Positions 46,595-55,429 of a stretch of DNA of 64,000 nucleotides are shown piece after piece. Source of the stretch: Actinomadura madurae (GTDB lineage Bacteria > Actinomycetota > Actinomycetes > Streptosporangiales > Streptosporangiaceae). A program made the translations under genes and the position numbers. Within the stretch, counting starts at the first letter, position 1. The number at the start of each line of letters is the position of its first letter. The stretch spans positions 297,524 through 361,523 of the forward strand of contig NZ_FOVH01000011.1 in NCBI RefSeq assembly GCF_900115095.1, read 5' to 3'. Below the pieces are notes generated by a model. It made no database searches, was not told the origin of the DNA, and saw only the letters and a program-made list of their open reading frames with translations.

Positions 46595-48775
46595 TCATGT
46601 GTAACCGATGGGCCCCGGGGATTGTTCCCGGCCTCTGAAATCGGTGAAGGTCCCCGTCCGCCTGATGGTGTGCCAGCCCAGCCCCGCCCCCAGCAGGGCC
46701 GTGACCAGGGACTGGACGACGACCAGGTACATCAGCTGCCGGTAGACGAACTGCTGGAGCGGCAGCGCCCACAGCGGGCGGACGGGCTCGCCGTCCAGCC
46801 AGAGCGCGTAGGCGCCCGCGGCGGCCTGCGCGGCCACGAACACCGCCCAGGTGACGACGGGCGCGGCCGGGTCCAGGAAGACCAGCCCGAACAGCGCGAA
46901 CAGATCGACGGCCGGCGCGAACAGCGGCAGCAGGACCTGGAACACCGTTAGGTAGGGCAGGCAGCGGCGCCCGAAACGCCCGGACCCGCCGCGCTCGACG
47001 ACGGAGCGGCGGTGCTTCCACATCGCCTGCATCGTCCCGTAGCACCAGCGGTACCGCTGCCTCCACAGCTGCCGCAGGGAGGACGGCGTCTCCGTCCAGG
47101 CGATGGCCTTCTCCTCGTAGACGACGCGCATCCCGGTGCGGCAGATCGCCATGGTGAGGTCGGTGTCCTCGGCGAGGGTGTCGCCCGGGACGCCTCCCAC
47201 CCGCGCCATCACCGACCGCCGGAACGCGCCGATCGCGCCCGGCACGGTCGGCATGCACCGCAGGACGTCGAACATCCGCCGGTCGAGGTTGAAGCCGATG
47301 ACGTACTCGATGTGCTGCCAGCGTCCGAGGATGCCGCCGCGGTTCGCGACCTTGGTGTTCCCGCTGACCGCCGCCACGTCCGGGTCCGCGAACGGCGCGA
47401 CGAGGTGCCGGATCGTGTCGCGCTGGAAGACGGTGTCGCCGTCCACCAGCACGAAGATCTCCGACCGGGCCACCTCCATGCCCGCGTTGAGCGCGCTCGG
47501 CTTGCCGCCGTTCGGCTTGCGGATCAGGTACACGCCGGGCAGGCCGAGGGAGTCGACGATCGCGGCCGTGCCGTCGGTGGACCCGTCGTCCACCACGATC
47601 ACCTCGACGGTGCCCGGGTAGTCGGTGTCGAGGAGCGAGGCGACGGTCGCCGCGATCCCCGCCTCCTCGTTGTAGGCGGGGACGACCACGGACACGGGCG
47701 GGAACGGGTCGGGCGGCAGCTCCCCCGGCGGCGCCCGCCCCGGCCCGGCGGCCCGCCGCGGGCGGTACCGCGGCATCCGGACCCGCCGCATGTGGACGTG
47801 CGCGAACACCAGCAGCGTCAGGAGCCTGAGCACGTACAGGATCCCGGCCACCGCGAACAGCACGCCCATCGTCCCGGTGAGGGCGGACGCGGCGCGCTGG
47901 GCCGCGACGAGCGTCCAGCCGACGGCCCTCTCGTGCGCGGGCACCGGCACCTCGGCCGCGGGGATGCCGAGCGCCCGCGTGAGCGTGGTGAACCGGTAGC
48001 CCAGCGGCTGGAGCAAGTCGAGGATCCGCTCCACGGCCGCGACGGTCTCGGACCGGTCGCCGCCGGAGTCGTGCAGCATCACGACCGCGCCCTCGCCCTG
48101 CCGCTCCGCCGCCAGCGCCCGCCGGACGATCGTCGCGGTGCCCGGCTCGGCCCAGTCCTCGGTGTCGCGGTCGGCGAGGACCACGACGTACCCGTCCCGG
48201 CCGGCCCGCTCGGCCGCGCGCCACTCGGGCGCGGTCAGGCCGTCCGGACGGGACGAGTACGGCATCCGCATCAGCCGCGTGTGGACGCCCGCCGCGCCCG
48301 CCAGCGCCCGCTGCGTGAGGTCCATCTCCAGGCGCCCGCGCCACGCGGGCGCGGCGGCGAGGTCGACGTGCGTGTAGGTGTGCGACCCGATCTCGTGGCC
48401 CTCGCGGAGGATGCGCCTGGTCAGCGACGGGTTCTCGGCCACGCGGGCGCCGACGGTGAAGAACGTGGCGCGGGCGCCGCGGCGGCGCAGGACGTCCAGG
48501 AGCCGCGGCGTCCACTTCGGGTCGGGGCCGTCGTCGAACGTCAGCGCGATCGTCTTCGCGGGCATCCGGCGGCTCTGCGGGGTTCCTCCCGCGAGGTTGA
48601 CGACCGGGCCGCCCGAGGCGATCTGGGACGGCGCCGGCACGGGCCGCCGCGGCACGTCCCGCGGCGCCTCGCCGACGGCGCCGTGCGCGAAGCCGTCCAG
48701 CAGGAGGAGCACGGTCAGCGCCAGCCCGCCGAGCAGGAGCAGAGCCCAGTGCCCCCGTGGCTCACGCCGCCGCAC
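46595..48775 (-). CDS. Fused polysaccharide deacetylase and GT2 processive glycosyltransferase
   Basis: 726 aa from GTG 48775, 2 nt after the upstream stop. N-terminal membrane helix (LLLLGGLALTVLLLLDGF). CE4 deacetylase (about 60-270) with LTFDDGPDPKWTPRLL, EGHEIGSHTYTHVDL and MLHDSGGDRSETV. A second helix (about 330-350), then a GT2 domain (about 375-600) with VVPAYNEE, VDDGSTDGT, LVDGDTVFQ, EDTDLTM and QRYRWCYG, then several C-terminal helices. It joins in one chain the functions split between PgaC/IcaA (poly-GlcNAc synthase) and PgaB/IcaB. It likely makes a partly de-N-acetylated surface polysaccharide. The polymer identity is inference. Confidence 0.9.
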   Translation of the reverse strand: MRRREPRGHWALLLLGGLALTVLLLLDGFAHGAVGEAPRDVPRRPVPAPSQIASGGPVVNLAGGTPQSRRMPAKTIALTFDDGPDPKWTPRLLDVLRRRGARATFFTVGARVAENPSLTRRILREGHEIGSHTYTHVDLAAAPAWRGRLEMDLTQRALAGAAGVHTRLMRMPYSSRPDGLTAPEWRAAERAGRDGYVVVLADRDTEDWAEPGTATIVRRALAAERQGEGAVVMLHDSGGDRSETVAAVERILDLLQPLGYRFTTLTRALGIPAAEVPVPAHERAVGWTLVAAQRAASALTGTMGVLFAVAGILYVLRLLTLLVFAHVHMRRVRMPRYRPRRAAGPGRAPPGELPPDPFPPVSVVVPAYNEEAGIAATVASLLDTDYPGTVEVIVVDDGSTDGTAAIVDSLGLPGVYLIRKPNGGKPSALNAGMEVARSEIFVLVDGDTVFQRDTIRHLVAPFADPDVAAVSGNTKVANRGGILGRWQHIEYVIGFNLDRRMFDVLRCMPTVPGAIGAFRRSVMARVGGVPGDTLAEDTDLTMAICRTGMRVVYEEKAIAWTETPSSLRQLWRQRYRWCYGTMQAMWKHRRSVVERGGSGRFGRRCLPYLTVFQVLLPLFAPAVDLFALFGLVFLDPAAPVVTWAVFVAAQAAAGAYALWLDGEPVRPLWALPLQQFVYRQLMYLVVVQSLVTALLGAGLGWHTIRRTGTFTDFRGREQSPGPIGYT

Positions 48776-48777
48776 GG

Positions 48778-49332
48778 TCAGCGGTTCTTCTTCTGGCGGC
48801 CCCACGCGGGCGGGCTGGCCTGCGACTTCCCGGGACGGTCCGTGGTGGCGGCGGCCGTCGGGCCCGGGGTGGAGGACGGCTCCGGCGCCGCGGACAGAGC
48901 GGGCCTCCCGGCCTGCGCGGTGGGCCGGGGCCGCGCCGCCGCGGGCGCCTTGCTCGTCGTGTGCTTCGGCGGGACGCTCGGGCGGCTCAGCTTCACGCGC
49001 GGCTCGGGGGACGCGCGGCTCCACGGCGTCAGCGGCACATCGGCGCCCGTGGTCATGCCGAGGCCGAGCGAGCCCAGGAACACGATGAGGAGGGCGCCGG
49101 CGAGCAGCCCGATCCTGCGCCCGAACCGCGCCCGCCATCCGGACGCGTCGGCGAAGACGGGCGCCGTCTCCGCGTCCGGCTCCCGGTCCGGCGTCGCCGC
49201 GGGCATCGGTGTCGTCGAAGGCATCGGCGTCGCCGCCGGCAGGGGCGTCGTCGGCGTCGTCGGCGGCCCGGTCACCGGCGAAATGCCGGTGACAAGTAGC
49301 TTGTCCCGATCTTGCGGCACGTTGCCGATCAT
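48778..49332 (-). CDS. Single-pass membrane protein with Pro-rich ends
   Basis: 184 aa from ATG 49332. A Thr/Pro-rich N-terminal segment (PPTTPTTPLPAATPMPSTTP) precedes one membrane helix (IGLLAGALLIVFLGSLGLGM, about 85-105). The extracytoplasmic tail is basic and Ala/Pro-rich (PRVKLSRPSVPPKHTTSKAP) and ends WGRQKKNR. Its stop lies 2 nt before the deacetylase-GT start, so the two are translationally linked. It may be a cell-wall-associated partner of the polysaccharide synthase. Family not recognised. Confidence 0.7.
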   Translation of the reverse strand: MIGNVPQDRDKLLVTGISPVTGPPTTPTTPLPAATPMPSTTPMPAATPDREPDAETAPVFADASGWRARFGRRIGLLAGALLIVFLGSLGLGMTTGADVPLTPWSRASPEPRVKLSRPSVPPKHTTSKAPAAARPRPTAQAGRPALSAAPEPSSTPGPTAAATTDRPGKSQASPPAWGRQKKNR

Positions 49333-49450
49333 CCTTCGTCCATCAATCGGGTGCGGGGGGGGAACGCCCGGCGGCAAGGGCGTTCACTGCTTCAGCGCGT
49401 ACCCCCGAGTACGTGTCACACCACCGGGGAAATGCCTGCACAATGGCGCG

Positions 49451-50080
49451 GTGGACGAGGACGAGCTGAGCCGGGCGCTGCGTGCGGCGCAGGACGGCGA
49501 CGAGGCGTCCTTCCGCATGCTCTACCGCGACGTCCAGCCCCGCCTGATCCGGTTCGCCGGCGCGCTCGTCGGCGCGGACGCCGAGGACGTGACGTCGGAG
49601 GCCTGGCTGCAGATCGCCCGGGACCTCCGCTCGTTCCGCGGCGACCTCGACGGCTTCCGGGGCTGGACCGCGACGATCACCCGGCACCGCGCCCTGGACC
49701 ATCTGCGCCGCCGGTCGCGGCGCCCCGACTCCGACCTGCCGGCCGAGGAGCTGGTGACGATGGCCGCCAGCGCCGACACCGAGCTGGACGCGCTGGACGG
49801 CATCGCCACCGAGCGGGCCCTGGCGCTGATCGCCGAACTCCCCCGCGACCAGGCCGAGGCGGTGCTGCTGCGCGTCGTCGTGGGCCTGGACGCCAAGTCG
49901 GCGGGCTCGGTCCTCGGCAAGCGTCCGGGCGCCGTCCGCACCGCCGCCTACCGCGGCCTGCGGCGCCTCGCCGAACGGCTGTCGTCCCCCCGTCCCCAGG
50001 CCGCCGACGACCCGGCACAGGCCCGGCCGCTCGTCCGAGGTGACAAAAGCGGCGGTACCGGCGCTGAAGGGGTGACATGA
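49451..50080 (+). CDS. ECF-type RNA polymerase sigma factor
   Basis: 209 aa from GTG 49451. Sigma-70 region 2 is DVTSEAWLQIARDLRSFRGDLDGFRGWTATITRHRALDHLRRRSRR, described here as residues about 43-90. Region 4 has ALIAELPRDQAEAVLLRVVVGLDAKSAGSVLGKRPGAVRTA at about 128-170. CACAAT ends 6 nt before the GTG, so it may be leaderless. The next gene overlaps by ATGA and encodes a membrane protein that could act as its anti-sigma factor. The target promoters are unknown. Confidence 0.92.
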   Translation: MDEDELSRALRAAQDGDEASFRMLYRDVQPRLIRFAGALVGADAEDVTSEAWLQIARDLRSFRGDLDGFRGWTATITRHRALDHLRRRSRRPDSDLPAEELVTMAASADTELDALDGIATERALALIAELPRDQAEAVLLRVVVGLDAKSAGSVLGKRPGAVRTAAYRGLRRLAERLSSPRPQAADDPAQARPLVRGDKSGGTGAEGVT

Positions 50081-50793
50081 GCGACCACACCGAGCCCGGA
50101 AGGCCGGACGACCGCACCGCCGAGCGCCTGCTCGACGGCGGCGACGGCCCTGCCGCGCTGCGTGCGCTGCTCTCCGCCGCCGCGGCGCCCGGCCGCCCGG
50201 AGGAGCTCGGCGGCGAGGACGCCGCCGTCGCCGCGTTCCTGGCCGCCCCGCGTCCCGCCCGCCGGCACCGGGCGGCGGACCTGCGCCGCTTTCTGACCGC
50301 CAAGATCATCGCGGCGGTGGGCGGCCTGATCCTGCTGCTGTCGGGCGGCGTGGCGTACGCGACGGGCAACTTCCCCGGCCAGGAACCGGCGCCCTCCCCG
50401 TCCCCGACCCGCAGCGAGCACAAGGGCCGCGGCGGCGACAGCACCCCCGCGACGCACGGCTCGCGGCCTCCCGGGACGTCGCCGGCGCCCGGGGAGCCCG
50501 GAGCGGGGGGCACGCCCGGCGCCAGGAAGTCGCACGGCAGGGCGAACGCGCCGGGCCAGCAGAAGAAGACCGCGAAGCCGAGGACGCCGGTCACTCCTCC
50601 GAAGGGTCCGGGGAACAACAACGGCTCGTCGCCCGGCGCCAACTCGGGGAACGGCAGCGGCAACGGGAACGGCGCCGGCGGCGGCAACGGGCTGAGTCCG
50701 CAGAAGACCCAGAGCGGCTCCGGGAACGGCACCGTGGACCTCGATGGCGCCGACGACGGCGGCTCCTCCGGGGCAGGCAACGGCCAGGACTAG
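50077..50793 (+). CDS. Sigma-factor-coupled membrane protein, possible anti-sigma factor
   Basis: 238 aa; its ATG overlaps the sigma stop. The N-terminal 90 residues are cytosolic and helical (RTAERLLDGGDGPAALRALLSAAA; AAVAAFLAAPRPARRHRAADLRRFLT). One helix (IIAAVGGLILLLSGGVAYA) follows, then about 140 residues of extracytoplasmic Pro/Ser/Gly/Asn-rich sequence (NGSGNGNGAGGGNG). A zinc-binding HxxxCxxC anti-sigma motif is not seen, so a regulatory role rests on the operon layout. Its 3' end overlaps the convergent DUF5996 gene by 4 bp. Confidence 0.75.
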   Translation: MSDHTEPGRPDDRTAERLLDGGDGPAALRALLSAAAAPGRPEELGGEDAAVAAFLAAPRPARRHRAADLRRFLTAKIIAAVGGLILLLSGGVAYATGNFPGQEPAPSPSPTRSEHKGRGGDSTPATHGSRPPGTSPAPGEPGAGGTPGARKSHGRANAPGQQKKTAKPRTPVTPPKGPGNNNGSSPGANSGNGSGNGNGAGGGNGLSPQKTQSGSGNGTVDLDGADDGGSSGAGNGQD

Positions 50794-51743
50794 CCCCGGG
50801 CCTCGCGGACGGTCCGGCGGGCCTTGTGGGACCAGCGGGCCGGGTCGACCTCCAGGGCGGAGCGGTCCCAGTGGCCGAGGTCGGCCGCCGCCTCGTAGGT
50901 GTCCTGGAGGAACTCCAGCAGGGCGCGATCGGGATCGGGAGCCTTCCGCACCGCCTCGTACGGCAGCAGGAACTGGCCGTTCTCCCGGCTGTAGAAGGCG
51001 CCGGACGGCCCAACCGGACGGTCGGCGAATCCCGGCGGCTCGGGGTAGGCGTAGGCGTAGAAGGCGCCCTCCTCGCCTCCGCCGGGCCAGAAGCCGCAGC
51101 TGCTGAGCTCCCGTGAATAGCCTTCGACCATCACCCAGTCGCCGCAGTTCGGGGCCCCGCCCGGATGCTCGGGGGCGTCCCGTCCGGAGAAGCGCGTGCA
51201 GGCGAGGTCCATCGCGCCCCAGAAGAAGTGCACCGGGCTGACCTTGCCGGCGAAGCGGGAGCGGAACTCGCCCATCACCCGCGCGGGCTGGAGCAGCTGG
51301 CGCCAGAACAGGTGCGCCGCCGCGGCGTCGTAGGAGGCGTGCCGGTCGTCCTCCGCGAACGGGATCGCGGGGTCGACCTCGTTGGGGCGCGCCTGGATGC
51401 GCGTCGGGACCCCGAGGTCGTCGAGGGCCCGCATCGTCCGCGCGTAGAACTCCGAGACCGGCATGGGCTCCAGCCCGATCTCCCGTGCCCCGCCTTCGGT
51501 CGTGCGGACGAGCAGCAGGTGGTCGACGAAGTCGAACTCGATGTCGAACGCCCCCGTGCCGTGGGGGATCGCGGACGTGGTCAGGCCGCGCGCGCTGACG
51601 TACAGCGTCACCTGCCACCAGTGGTTCACCAGCGGCGCGTGCGCCAGCCGGATCTTCCCGACGATCTGCGTCCACATGTGCAGCGTGTCGCGGGTCTCCT
51701 GCCAGTCATCGACCCGCAGCCGCGGCCAGCCCTGTCCCTCCAC
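50790..51743 (-). CDS. DUF5996 family protein
   Basis: 317 aa from GTG 51743, chosen for GAGGGGGG 5-12 nt upstream and because the family starts close to WPRLRVDDWQETRDTLHMWTQIVGKIRLA (residues 5-33). Conserved blocks include NHWWQVTLYVSARGLTT, FDIEFDFVDHLL, VSPVHFFWGAMDLACTRFSGR and a C-terminal YEAAADLGHWDRSALE. The family is common in actinobacteria and has no assigned function. No signal peptide or membrane helix is present. Confidence 0.85.
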   Translation of the reverse strand: MEGQGWPRLRVDDWQETRDTLHMWTQIVGKIRLAHAPLVNHWWQVTLYVSARGLTTSAIPHGTGAFDIEFDFVDHLLLVRTTEGGAREIGLEPMPVSEFYARTMRALDDLGVPTRIQARPNEVDPAIPFAEDDRHASYDAAAAHLFWRQLLQPARVMGEFRSRFAGKVSPVHFFWGAMDLACTRFSGRDAPEHPGGAPNCGDWVMVEGYSRELSSCGFWPGGGEEGAFYAYAYPEPPGFADRPVGPSGAFYSRENGQFLLPYEAVRKAPDPDRALLEFLQDTYEAAADLGHWDRSALEVDPARWSHKARRTVREARG

Positions 51744-51825
51744 CGTCGCCCCCCTCACCCGGACGTGTGCGGTCATGCCCGGCATCCCGGCGGCCCAACC
51801 TGATCCGCCCGGGGCGGTGTGGGGG

Positions 51826-52668
51826 TCAGAGGCAGCCTTCGAACTGCGGGACCTCGACGTCCGACAGGTCGAGGCCGGACGCGCCGAACCACTTGTGCAT
51901 GAACTTCGCCATCATCCCGTCCTGGTACATCTCGGTGATGGCCCGGTTGAGCGCCTCGCAGCCGTCCGGGTCGCCCTGCCGGATCGCGATGCCCGTCCGC
52001 CGCTCGCCGAACCGGGAGTTCAGCAGGCGGAACCCGGCGCCCTGGCGCGTCTTCAGCCCGGCCAGGATCGTGTCGTTCGTGGTGACCGCGTCGATCCGGC
52101 CGTCCCCCAGCATGACCATGCACTCGTCGTAGGAGCGCGCCGTGACCGGGACCGCCGGCACCTCCCGCTCCACGGTCACGGCCTCGGCCGCGCCCGACCC
52201 GGTGACCGCGCAGATCCTGCGCCCCTTCAGGTCGCGGACCCCGCGCACCTTCTTCTCGCCGTCCCGGACGAGGATGTCCTGGTACGACAGGAGGTAGGGG
52301 CCCGCGAACGCGAGGCGCTGCTTCCACTCGGGCTCGATCCAGAACGTCAGCACCATGTCGACGTCGCCGTCCCGGAGGAGCCGCTCCCGGTCCCGCGCCA
52401 GCGCGGGGACGAACCGGACCTCCTTCCCCATCCGCTCCGCGAGGTAGCGGGAGACGTCCACGTCCAGGCCCTCGAACGTCCCGTCCGGACGCCGGAACCC
52501 GATGCCCGGCAGATCCGGCCGCACCCCGGCCACCAGCGCCTCCGCGCCGAGGATGGACGCCGTCTCGTCCCGCCCGCATCCGCTCAGCAGCAGGCAGCCG
52601 GCGAGCAGCGCGGTCGCGGCGGCGATGGGCCGCCGCGTCCTCGGACCCCCGAACCATGTCGCAGCCAA
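51826..52668 (-). CDS. Solute-binding lipoprotein, SBP_bac_3 (polar amino acid type)
   Basis: 280 aa from TTG 52668, with GGGGGG about 8 nt upstream, 3 nt after the luxR stop. Lipobox LLLSGC (Cys near 31). The periplasmic-binding fold has RPDGTFEGLDVDVSRYLAERMGKEVRFVP, LLRDGDVDMVLTFWIEPEW and GRRICAVTGSGAAEAV, and ends near PQFEGCL. It resembles glutamate/glutamine-binding proteins. No ABC permease or ATPase accompanies it. Coupling to a LuxR regulator suggests a sensing rather than uptake role, or use by a transporter encoded elsewhere. Confidence 0.88.
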   Translation of the reverse strand: MAATWFGGPRTRRPIAAATALLAGCLLLSGCGRDETASILGAEALVAGVRPDLPGIGFRRPDGTFEGLDVDVSRYLAERMGKEVRFVPALARDRERLLRDGDVDMVLTFWIEPEWKQRLAFAGPYLLSYQDILVRDGEKKVRGVRDLKGRRICAVTGSGAAEAVTVEREVPAVPVTARSYDECMVMLGDGRIDAVTTNDTILAGLKTRQGAGFRLLNSRFGERRTGIAIRQGDPDGCEALNRAITEMYQDGMMAKFMHKWFGASGLDLSDVEVPQFEGCL

Positions 52669-52671
52669 CGA

Positions 52672-53463
52672 TCAGGCCCCCCGTGTCGTGGCCGCCCCCG
52701 GCCCTCCGGCCGGGTCGGCGCGGTGCCGGTTCCAGGTCAGCGCCAGCTGGGTGCGGTTGGCGGATCCGGTCAGTTCCATCGCCCTCGCCAGGTGCTTCTT
52801 CACGGTGTCGGTGCTGATGAACAGGGCCTCGGCTATCTCCCTGTTCGTCAGCCCGCTCGCCACCAGATCGGCCACCTCCGCCTGGCGGGCGGTGAGGCGA
52901 GGCTCGACCGGCGTGCGCGCCGACTGCCGGACGTAAAGGCGGAAAAGGTTCTCCAGATGGCCTCTCAACAAGGAGACGCGGGCCAGGTCGACCGCCCGGA
53001 ATTCTCCGGACTCTTTGGAGAGGATGCCGATTCCGGCGGCCGCTCCCGGCGCTTGGAGAAGCATGACCATCTTCGCGTGGATGCCATTCCGAAAAAGGAA
53101 GGAATCAAGGTATTCGCGCCCGCCGGGAAGGCCGAGGGGATCGAGCTGGTCCAGGGACACGACACGGCGGCCGCGGTAGCCGGGCGCGGCGGCGCGCTGG
53201 GCGAACGGGTCGAAGCGGTGCGCGTCCTCGACGTAGCGGCGGACGATGTGCCCAGGCAGGCCGTTCGCCACGGGCTCCCGGTCGGCGAAGAGGGCGGGGA
53301 CCGTCCGGCCCGCGAAGAAGGTGGCGTGCCGGTAGCCGAGGTGGCGGGCGAGCGCGTCCACCGCGGTCTCCCGGAAGGCGGCGAGATCGGGCTGCCGCCC
53401 GCACTCCTCGACCACCGTGAGCAGGCGCGTCAGGTCACGGGTGCCGAGCGGGCCGTCCTGCAT
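52672..53463 (-). CDS. LuxR-family transcriptional regulator
   Basis: 263 aa from ATG 53463, with GAGGTG 6 nt upstream; an in-frame GTG at 53493 is possible. The N-terminal 180 residues form a GAF/autoinducer-like sensory domain (YRHATFFAGRTVPALF; GIHAKMVMLLQAPGAAAGIGIL). The C-terminal LuxR HTH is LTARQAEVADLVASGLTNREIAEALFISTDTVKKHL, at about 195-232. No receiver domain is present, so it is not a response regulator. It is co-transcribed with a solute-binding lipoprotein and divergent from a membrane protein. Confidence 0.9.
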   Translation of the reverse strand: MQDGPLGTRDLTRLLTVVEECGRQPDLAAFRETAVDALARHLGYRHATFFAGRTVPALFADREPVANGLPGHIVRRYVEDAHRFDPFAQRAAAPGYRGRRVVSLDQLDPLGLPGGREYLDSFLFRNGIHAKMVMLLQAPGAAAGIGILSKESGEFRAVDLARVSLLRGHLENLFRLYVRQSARTPVEPRLTARQAEVADLVASGLTNREIAEALFISTDTVKKHLARAMELTGSANRTQLALTWNRHRADPAGGPGAATTRGA

Positions 53464-53558
53464 CGCCGTCACCTCGGGGCGCCGTCGTTCCACCTTCGGG
53501 CCATATCGAACGATCAGCCATGGAGTTAATCTGACGCCGCCTATTGTAAGGAGGGCGG

Positions 53559-54188
53559 ATGCTCCCGAGCAATCCCAATGATCGCCCCTCGGCGGGAAAT
53601 CAGGTCAATGTGGGCGCCTGGGGAAACGTTCGGTCGACGCAGATCGCGGGCGGCGACATCAACGTCAGGAAGCGCAATATCCGCGTCGGGCTGGCCGGGC
53701 TGGCGGCTCTCACGGTGTTCGGCGGCGGGTCCGTCGTCATCCTCAACGTCCAGGGTGGGGAGGCGCCGCACACCTACGAAGAGGGAATGACGCCGGACGA
53801 GGTGAAAGGCATCGGCTCGCCGGGCGGCGAGAAAGGCGCCAGGCAGACCGCCGTCATCTATCTCCAGGCCGCCGTCGCGGGCGACGCGGCGACCGCGTGC
53901 GAACTCGTGTCGGCCGACGCGCGGGCCAAGCGCTTCGCTCTGCGCGGCTGCGACAGCGTGGTCCTGGAGTACGCGGAGCGCATCGCGGACTCCAACCGCC
54001 CCGGCACTCCCGGGCGTTGGAGGGAAGCACTGGGGAAGGCGAGCACGACGGTGCGGATGCGGGGCACCGGAACGGCGGAGGTCATCGTCCGCCCGTCCGG
54101 CATCCAGCCGGTCTCCGTCACGGTGGCCAGGCAGGACGACAGGTGGCGCGTCATCGGCACATCGATCACCGGGTTGGGGCTGGACTGA
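53559..54188 (+). CDS. Single-pass membrane protein with extracytoplasmic domain
   Basis: 209 aa with AAGGAGGG upstream and TATTGT as likely -10. A short cytosolic N-terminus (SAGNQVNVGAWGNVRSTQIAGGDINV) resembles the Asn/Gly repeats that precede effector domains in some actinobacterial proteins. One helix follows (VGLAGLAALTVFGGGSVVIL). The outer domain has AVIYLQAAVAGDAATACELVS and a Cys pair, ending VARQDDRWRVIGTSI, like small NTF2-fold/DUF4878-type extracellular domains. Function unknown. It is divergent from the LuxR operon. Confidence 0.75.
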   Translation: MLPSNPNDRPSAGNQVNVGAWGNVRSTQIAGGDINVRKRNIRVGLAGLAALTVFGGGSVVILNVQGGEAPHTYEEGMTPDEVKGIGSPGGEKGARQTAVIYLQAAVAGDAATACELVSADARAKRFALRGCDSVVLEYAERIADSNRPGTPGRWREALGKASTTVRMRGTGTAEVIVRPSGIQPVSVTVARQDDRWRVIGTSITGLGLD

Positions 54189-54322
54189 GCGGACGGGGGC
54201 CGGGCGGGCGCCGGGACGGCAGTGGCGCCGTAAACATTCCGTAAACGCGGTCCGCGAGGCTGTGGGCACTGGGAAGGACAGCGGCAGGACGGTCCCGCCG
54301 CCCGCCCGAGAGGACGCTCACA

Positions 54323-54880
54323 ATGCGCACGTTCAAGCTTCAGGTCCAGGTCAGCGCGGACGGCTACATGGCCGGCCCGAACGGCGAGATGGACTGGATG
54401 ACGATGCCGTGGACCGACGACGTCGACGCCTATGTCGACGCGCTCCACGCGTCGGTCGACTGCATGGTCCTCGGCCGCAAGCTCGCGGAGGGCTTCATCC
54501 CGGCATGGGAGTCAGGGCCCGAGGGCGAGACACAGGAGTCCATCGACCAGATGAACAACACCCCGAAGGTGGTCATCTCCGACACGCTCACCGAGTCGCC
54601 GTGGAAGAACGCCGTGGTCGCGGGCGGCGACCTCACCGAGACCGTGAACCGGCTCAAGGCCGAGCCGGGCGGCGACCTCATCACCTACGGCGGCGGCACG
54701 CTCGTCCGGGACCTGATCGGACGGGGGCTGATCGACGATCTGCACCTGTTCGTCAACCCGACCGCGGTCGGGTCCGGCATGCCGGTCTTCCCGGCGGGCG
54801 GCTACCAGCGGCTCGACCTCGCCGGCTCGCGCTCGTTCGACTGCGGGATCACCGTCCTGCACTTCAAGCCGAAGCGCTGA
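54323..54880 (+). CDS. Dihydrofolate reductase-like (RibD C-terminal domain) protein
   Basis: 185 aa with GAGAGGAC upstream. The YwjB/YyaP-like fold has FKLQVQVSADGYMAGPNGEMDWM, CMVLGRKLAEGF, LITYGGGTLVRDLIGRGLID and DDLHLFVNPTAVGSGMPVF. This subgroup of the RibD C-terminal/DHFR-like superfamily is NADPH-binding. The substrate is not known and it is not likely to be the essential DHFR. Monocistronic, with no linked genes. Confidence 0.9.
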   Translation: MRTFKLQVQVSADGYMAGPNGEMDWMTMPWTDDVDAYVDALHASVDCMVLGRKLAEGFIPAWESGPEGETQESIDQMNNTPKVVISDTLTESPWKNAVVAGGDLTETVNRLKAEPGGDLITYGGGTLVRDLIGRGLIDDLHLFVNPTAVGSGMPVFPAGGYQRLDLAGSRSFDCGITVLHFKPKR

Positions 54881-54947
54881 TGACCGGCGCGCCGGACCGG
54901 CGCGGTGCCGGCGGCGGCCAGGCCGGCGTCCTGGCCGCCTCGACGGC

Positions 54948-55358
54948 CTACTGCAACAGGTGGCGGAGCGTCGTCTCGTCGGTGACCGAGCGGTAGTAGC
55001 AGGTCGGCCGGGCCTCCCCGGACGGGAGGTTCGTGTGGCAGGCGCCGCCCGTGGTGCGGTCGACCAGGTAGAGCAGCGAGTTCTGCTCGCAGTTGACGCG
55101 CACGTCGACCAGGGCGAGGACGTCCCCCGAGGTCGCGCCCTTCCGCCACAGCTCGTTGCGGGACGTCGACCACAGGACGGCGATCCTCTCCTCCAGCGTG
55201 GCCTTGAGGGCCTGGTCGTTCGCGTATCCGATGAACAGGACCTCGCCGCTGCCGGCGTCCTGCAGGACCACCGGGACGACCCGCGCCCCGGTGGCCGCGA
55301 CGCCGGCCAGCTTGTCGAAGTCCAGGGTGAGCCGGGTGCCTTCTTCGAGTTCGTTCAC
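54948..55358 (-). CDS. HisI-type phosphoribosyl-AMP cyclohydrolase domain protein, outside a his operon
   Basis: 136 aa from GTG 55358. PR-AMP cyclohydrolase signatures: LFIGYANDQALKATLEE, STSRNELWRKGATSGD, VRVNCEQNSLLYLVD, GGACHTN and PTCYYRSV. The three Cys (NCEQ, ACHT, TCYY) are the zinc ligands of HisI. HisI opens the purine ring in the third step of histidine synthesis. No other his gene is near, and the segment WSTSRNELWRKG replaces the usual WSRSR form, so it could be a paralogue with another nucleotide substrate. Confidence 0.85.
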   Translation of the reverse strand: MNELEEGTRLTLDFDKLAGVAATGARVVPVVLQDAGSGEVLFIGYANDQALKATLEERIAVLWSTSRNELWRKGATSGDVLALVDVRVNCEQNSLLYLVDRTTGGACHTNLPSGEARPTCYYRSVTDETTLRHLLQ

Positions 55359-55429
55359 CCTGCCATCCTGCCCGGCCGCGCGGTGGGCGTCGTACCCGAC
55401 ACGGGCCGGCGGGCCCGCCGGGCCCTCTC

